From CAMAXB01 sp964476565 (GTDB taxonomy: Bacteria > Verrucomicrobiota > Verrucomicrobiia > Opitutales > Opitutaceae), in the NCBI GenBank assembly GCA_964476565.1, contig CAYZBG010000016.1, positions 1-64,000 of the forward strand: a stretch of DNA of 64,000 nt, written 5' to 3'. Below, piece by piece: positions 60,457 to 64,000 of this stretch (its first letter is position 1; each line of letters starts with the position of its first letter). Under the pieces are notes generated by a model. That model did no database searches, was not told the origin of the DNA, and saw only the letters and a list, made by a program, of their open reading frames with translations. Made by a program: the position numbers and the translations under genes.

Positions 60457-61785
60457 ATGCGCCTGCTCCGTCTGCTCGTCCCCGCCCTGCTTGGCGCGTC
60501 CGCCCTCCACGCGGGCCGCCCCGTCGATTCGCCGAGTTACGATCTGTACCTCGACCAGGTCCTCTTCGACGAGGGCTTCTTTCCCGTCAGTGCGCTCTGG
60601 GGCGTGCTCGCGGCGGGGCTCGTCTTCCTCATGCACCTCGGCTTCGCCACGCTCGAGGCGGGCCTGACGCGCGCGAAGCACGTGGTGAACGTGCTCTACA
60701 AAAACGTCTTCGTCATCTGCCTCGGCCTCGCCGCCTACGCGATCTGCGGCTTCACGACGATGTTCCCGGGCGAGTTCAACGGCTGGCTCTCGTTCCACGG
60801 CTGGTTCGGCATTCCGCAGAACGAGTACTTCGATACGATGACGCCCCGGTACGACCCGTTCCCGTGGTGGGTCGACTTCCTCTTTCAGGCGATGATCGCG
60901 GCCAAGGCCGCCACAATCGTCTCCGGCGCCGTCGCGGAGCGGCAGAAGCTCTGGACCTTCCTCGTTTACGCCACGCTCCTCACCGGCCTGGCCTATCCGA
61001 TCGTGGGCTCGTGGACGTGGGGCAAGGGCTGGCTCTACCGCCAGGGGTTCCATGATTTCGCCGGCGCCTCGGTGGTGCACGTCTTCGGCGGCTTCGCCGC
61101 CCTCGCCTGCGTGCTGCTGCTCGGGCCTCGCCTCGGCAAGTACGACGAGGCCGGCAAGGCCCGCGCGATCCCGGGACACAGCCTGCCGCTCGCGACGATC
61201 GGTCTCTTCGTCCTGTGGTTCGGCTGGTTCGGCTTCAACGGCGGGTCCCTGCGCAACGCGCACCCCGAACTGCTCGGCTTGGTCGTGACGAACACCGCCC
61301 TCGGCGGCGCGATGGGCGGCCTCGCCGCGATGCTCACCAACACCCTGATGATGCGGAAGCCCGACCTCACCATGGCGATCAACGGCGTGCTCACCGGCCT
61401 CGTCGCCGTCACCGGCTGCGCCGACATCATCCTGCCGCACCACGCCATGATCGCCGGGGCGATCGGCGGCGTGATCGTGGTCCTCGGCGTCTTCCTGCTC
61501 GACCGTCTGCGGATCGACGACCCGATCGGCGCCATCCCGGTACACGCGTTCGGCGGACTCTGGGGTACGGTGGCCGCGGCGATCTTTGCCAACGCCAACT
61601 GGAAATGGCAGGTGCTCGGCGCCTTCACCTACGCCTTTGCCGCCTTCGCCTTCACCTACGTCGTATTCGGCGCGCTCAAGCTCGCCTTCGGTGTCCGCAT
61701 CGGCGCCGACGCCGAGCAAACCGGCCTCGATATCAGCACCCACGGGCAGGAGGCCTACGCGGCCGATACCGTGCCGGCGAAGTAG
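60457..61785 (+). CDS. amt: Ammonium transporter (Amt family)
   Basis: A 442-residue inner-membrane channel from ATG 60457. A signal-like N-terminal helix (LLRLLVPALLGASALHA) precedes about eleven membrane helices. Amt hallmarks are YKNVFVICLG, GSWTWGKGWL, DFAGASVVHVFGG (first pore His) and IPVHAFGGLWGTVAAA (second pore His), with WFGWFGFNGGS between. It should import NH4+/NH3. Usual glnK partners are absent; instead it sits between a deaminating flavoprotein/cytochrome pair and an exported RidA protein. This suggests it recovers ammonium released in the periplasm. The C-terminal tail is short. Confidence 0.95.
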   Translation: MRLLRLLVPALLGASALHAGRPVDSPSYDLYLDQVLFDEGFFPVSALWGVLAAGLVFLMHLGFATLEAGLTRAKHVVNVLYKNVFVICLGLAAYAICGFTTMFPGEFNGWLSFHGWFGIPQNEYFDTMTPRYDPFPWWVDFLFQAMIAAKAATIVSGAVAERQKLWTFLVYATLLTGLAYPIVGSWTWGKGWLYRQGFHDFAGASVVHVFGGFAALACVLLLGPRLGKYDEAGKARAIPGHSLPLATIGLFVLWFGWFGFNGGSLRNAHPELLGLVVTNTALGGAMGGLAAMLTNTLMMRKPDLTMAINGVLTGLVAVTGCADIILPHHAMIAGAIGGVIVVLGVFLLDRLRIDDPIGAIPVHAFGGLWGTVAAAIFANANWKWQVLGAFTYAFAAFAFTYVVFGALKLAFGVRIGADAEQTGLDISTHGQEAYAADTVPAK

Positions 61786-61870
61786 CGGACCACTGAGCTG
61801 ACGGATCCGCCCCATCCGGCCGATCTGCCCGATCCGACTGACCCAAATCCCAGAACGAAGCTGAGCCCTC

Positions 61871-63322
61871 ATGACCGCCACCACCAAGACCACCCTCGCG
61901 GGCCTCATTGCCACCGCCGGGTTCACGCTCGCGGCCTTCCTGCTGTTTCTCAACGCGTCCAACCCGCCGCCGGCCCTGACCGTGCGCGAAGGCAGCAGCC
62001 CTTATTTCTCCGACTCGGTCACGGTCGCTCCCGGCTCCGCCCTGTTTTTCACCTGGGGCGTGACGCCCAGCCCGCGCGCCAAGGCGATCGCCCGCGGCGA
62101 GACCGGCGAGCCGGGGTCGCGCTACGGTGACACCTACGCCCAGGCCCGCGCGCTCATGACGCAGCTGACGGACGACCTGCGCGAAGTCGGGCTGTCGTTG
62201 CGCGATGTCATCGCCGTGCGCGCCAACCTCGTGGCCGAACCTGAGCTGGACATGGAAGGCTGGAACAAGGCGTTCTCGGAGTTCTTCGGCAACGCGACCA
62301 ACCCGCACAAGCCGGCACGCACCACCATCGGCATCTCGCGGCTTTTCCATCCGGACTACCTCGCGGAGGTGGAGTTCGTCGCCGTCTTCCCGCCCGGCCG
62401 GGGACCCTTTGTCGAAGGCTCGCGGTTCGAACGCCTCTACGAGCGACTCGACCGCGCCAGCACCAACGACCGCGTGCGCAGCTATGGCCGCCCCACCTGG
62501 GCGCTGAGCACGGGCAAGGCGATCCAGGGCGGCAGCGCGTTGTACTTCCAGTCGGCGATGTTCCCCGATCCGATGATGCCCAACATGGCCACGATGCCGC
62601 TCCGCATGCGCATGTACCGCGGTGACGTGGCGACGCAGGCCGAGGTGATCTTCAAGAAACAGGTCGCCGCGCTGCAGGAGGCCGGACTCACGCCGGGCGA
62701 TGCGTTCTTCAGCCGCAACATTCTCTATCCCGACCCGAAGAACGGCGGGCGCATGGATTTCGCCGGCTTCAATACCGCCTACCACGCGATCTACAACAAG
62801 CCCGAGAATCCGAACCGCCTCGCGCGGACCGTCATGTCGGCGCCGGGCTACGTCCAGCAGGGGCAGTTGCTCACGATCGAGACCTACGCCGTCTATCCCG
62901 GCGACGCGTCGAAGCGCTTTGTGAAGGAGGACGGCACCCGCCTGCCCCTGCTCGCCTTCCGCAGCGATGCGAAGGCGACGGCGTCGTCCGGCGTGGCGAC
63001 CTCACCCGAGGCTGCGCTGACCTTCGTCAGCGGACTCATCGCCACCGAGCGCGGCACGATCAAGCAGGAGGCGACTGAGATCTTCGCCCAAGCCAAGGAC
63101 AAGCTCGCCGCGGCCGGCGCCACCCTGGATCACGTTGCCCAGTTGCGCGCCTACGTCGTCGCCGGTGCCAACGGCGGCATCGCCGCCACCGAGTTCGAAG
63201 GGGTGTACACCGCGACGTTCACGGGCGACCACCGCCCCGCCCTCACGATCCTCCCGGTGCGCGCCCTCGCCAACGGAGCCAAGGTGGAGGTCGAGCTGAT
63301 CGCGGCAACGTTGCCCAACTAG
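61871..63322 (+). CDS. Membrane-anchored or exported triple RidA (YjgF) domain protein
   Basis: A 483-residue protein. Residues about 8-28 (TLAGLIATAGFTLAAFLLFL) form an N-terminal membrane anchor or signal, followed by three RidA-like domains at roughly 35-175, 195-345 and 360-483. RidA enzymes hydrolyse reactive imines/enamines to keto acid and ammonium and use an Arg in a P-A-R-[ST] strand. Domain 1 has HKPARTTIGISRL and domain 2 NRLARTVMSAPG, both keeping it; domain 3 has HRPALTILPVRAL, with Leu in its place. Ordinary RidA is a soluble, cytoplasmic trimer of about 130 residues, so one chain may mimic the trimer. Next to the oxidase and Amt genes, it probably finishes the deamination. Confidence 0.9.
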   Translation: MTATTKTTLAGLIATAGFTLAAFLLFLNASNPPPALTVREGSSPYFSDSVTVAPGSALFFTWGVTPSPRAKAIARGETGEPGSRYGDTYAQARALMTQLTDDLREVGLSLRDVIAVRANLVAEPELDMEGWNKAFSEFFGNATNPHKPARTTIGISRLFHPDYLAEVEFVAVFPPGRGPFVEGSRFERLYERLDRASTNDRVRSYGRPTWALSTGKAIQGGSALYFQSAMFPDPMMPNMATMPLRMRMYRGDVATQAEVIFKKQVAALQEAGLTPGDAFFSRNILYPDPKNGGRMDFAGFNTAYHAIYNKPENPNRLARTVMSAPGYVQQGQLLTIETYAVYPGDASKRFVKEDGTRLPLLAFRSDAKATASSGVATSPEAALTFVSGLIATERGTIKQEATEIFAQAKDKLAAAGATLDHVAQLRAYVVAGANGGIAATEFEGVYTATFTGDHRPALTILPVRALANGAKVEVELIAATLPN

Positions 63323-63327
63323 CGTTG

Positions 63328-63489
63328 GGAAATCACAAACGCCAAAGGGCCAAATCACAAAGAAAGCTCCAAAGGGGGCCGGGTTGGAGCCTCGGATCCA
63401 CCAGGAGTTTTCTCGTGAATGCCTCGAGCGACGAGGCGTCAGAGGGCTCGGCTTATTTGTGATTTGGCGTTTTGGCGTTTGTGATTTCC
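63328..63489. repeat. Long near-perfect inverted repeat between convergent genes
   Basis: Arms of 34 nt at 63328-63361 and 63456-63489 pair at 32 of 34 positions around a 94-nt loop. The arms are built from repeated ATCACAAA and CGCCAAA/GGCCAAA units. The loop has its own hairpin, GCCTCGAGCGACGAGGC (63421-63437). It fills the gap between the RidA gene and the convergent 63495 gene, and may act as a bidirectional terminator or be a miniature repeat element. Confidence 0.75.
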
Positions 63490-63494
63490 GCCCC

Positions 63495-64000
63495 TCATCC
63501 CAGCAACCCCGCCAACGCCTTGTCCTTCGTGAGCGCGAAGGCCTGCCTTGCGGCAGCGAAGGCGAGCACGAGCTCCTTGGGTGAACCGGCACGGGGAAAC
63601 GTCATCTCGAGGGTCGCCCCGTCACAGATCACGGTCGCATCAACCGCGTTGACCGTGAGCGTGCAGGACCGGCAGTCCGACGGGTAATCGACGCGCAGGC
63701 CGGCGTCGGCCTCGAGCCCCTCGACTGCATCGATCACGGCCTCGACCTGCACCCCCTTCGCGAGCAGGAAGTGGATCGACGCAAATGAGCCGGCGAAGAG
63801 CGCGTCGAACTCCGGCACGTCGAGCAGCGACGCGTTGCGCAGGCTGTGCAAGGTGCGCGTCACGGCGTACGACGCCGGATCGGCCTCCTCGAGGGCGTAG
63901 AGCCACTCGAGCGTGAAATCCTTCGCGCTCAGCACCGCCTGCGGACTGGTGACATCGAGGCTGAGGTCCTTGCGCTTGTAGGCGAGCGCGGCACGGGTGC
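63495..64000 (-). CDS. Hypothetical protein, 5' end beyond the window
   Basis: The frame stays open from the stop at 63495 to the right edge, so the gene is cut at its 5' end; at least 168 residues are visible. The first Met-type codon inside the window (GTG near 63935) is probably not the start, because the upstream codons read as ordinary protein (AYKRKDLSLDVTSPQ). The visible part includes LEWLYALEEADPASYAVTRT, a cysteine pair DCRSC, and VNAVDATVICDGATLEM. No family is recognised; a small metal-site role for the DCRSC segment is only a thought. It converges on the RidA gene across an inverted repeat. Confidence 0.65.
   Translation of the reverse strand, partial: TRAALAYKRKDLSLDVTSPQAVLSAKDFTLEWLYALEEADPASYAVTRTLHSLRNASLLDVPEFDALFAGSFASIHFLLAKGVQVEAVIDAVEGLEADAGLRVDYPSDCRSCTLTVNAVDATVICDGATLEMTFPRAGSPKELVLAFAAARQAFALTKDKALAGLLG

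Noticed and set aside
1..64000. CRISPR arrays, rRNA or insertion sequences
   Set aside because: No regularly spaced repeats, rRNA-like sequence or transposase was seen anywhere in the window.

Overview
The window is high-GC bacterial DNA that reads like a free-living polysaccharide-degrading member of the Verrucomicrobiota, most probably the Opitutaceae. That placement is an inference. It rests on the many TonB-dependent receptors, sulfatases, GDSL esterases, FG-GAP/VCBS proteins and GH16/GH2 enzymes, and on the LacI-type regulators placed divergently from receptors. No rRNA, tRNA, CRISPR array, transposase or replication origin was recognised.

Layout. (1) 0.3-3.5 kb: a VOC-fold protein, an exported FG-GAP protein, an exported esterase and a decayed RibD/DHFR-like fragment. 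(2) 3.5-14.1 kb, minus strand: a tight probable operon of ECF sigma factor, FecR anti-sigma factor, STN-domain TonB receptor, two formylglycine sulfatases and a large FG-GAP protein. This looks like a sulfated-glycan locus under Fec-type surface signalling. (3) 14.5-19.7 kb: a small hypothetical gene, DUF2062, ExoD-like, Ca2+/Na+ antiporter and cupin genes in one direction, then a coiled-coil exported protein and a convergent DUF481-like barrel. (4) 19.9-27 kb: a visibly less GC-rich island. It holds a zinc-finger HNH-like protein, a 1426-residue NACHT-like ATPase ending in a PD-(D/E)xK nuclease, a short YgjP-type metalloprotease, an SRA-like/HNH endonuclease with an XRE regulator and twin palindromic operators, and a HipA-like fragment. 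Diverged direct repeats flank the ATPase cassette. (5) 27.3-39.1 kb: a double GDSL esterase, a Sel1/TonB-C protein, an HSL-type hydrolase, a GH16 enzyme next to a relative without the catalytic motif, and a TonB receptor divergent from a LacI regulator. (6) 39.1-55.9 kb: a second LacI/TonB-receptor pair heading a long minus-strand locus. It contains two tandem CelD_N-like/(alpha/alpha)6 proteins, an FAD oxidoreductase, an (alpha/alpha)6 protein, a hexuronate-type MFS transporter and a GH2 enzyme, with several 4-nt start/stop overlaps. (7) 55.9-63.3 kb: two Tat-exported aminotransferases, divergent from a Tat-exported L-amino-acid-oxidase-like flavoprotein, cytochrome c, Amt ammonium channel and membrane-anchored triple RidA protein. 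(8) The right edge cuts a hypothetical gene.

The two most interesting systems are these. The first is the 55.9-63.3 kb cluster, which looks like an extracytoplasmic amino-acid or amine deamination pathway: oxidation to an imine, RidA hydrolysis to keto acid and ammonium, electron transfer to cytochrome c, and ammonium uptake by Amt. The second is the 20-25.3 kb cassette, which looks like an anti-phage STAND-type ATPase with a C-terminal nuclease. Both functional readings are inferences from domain content and gene order.
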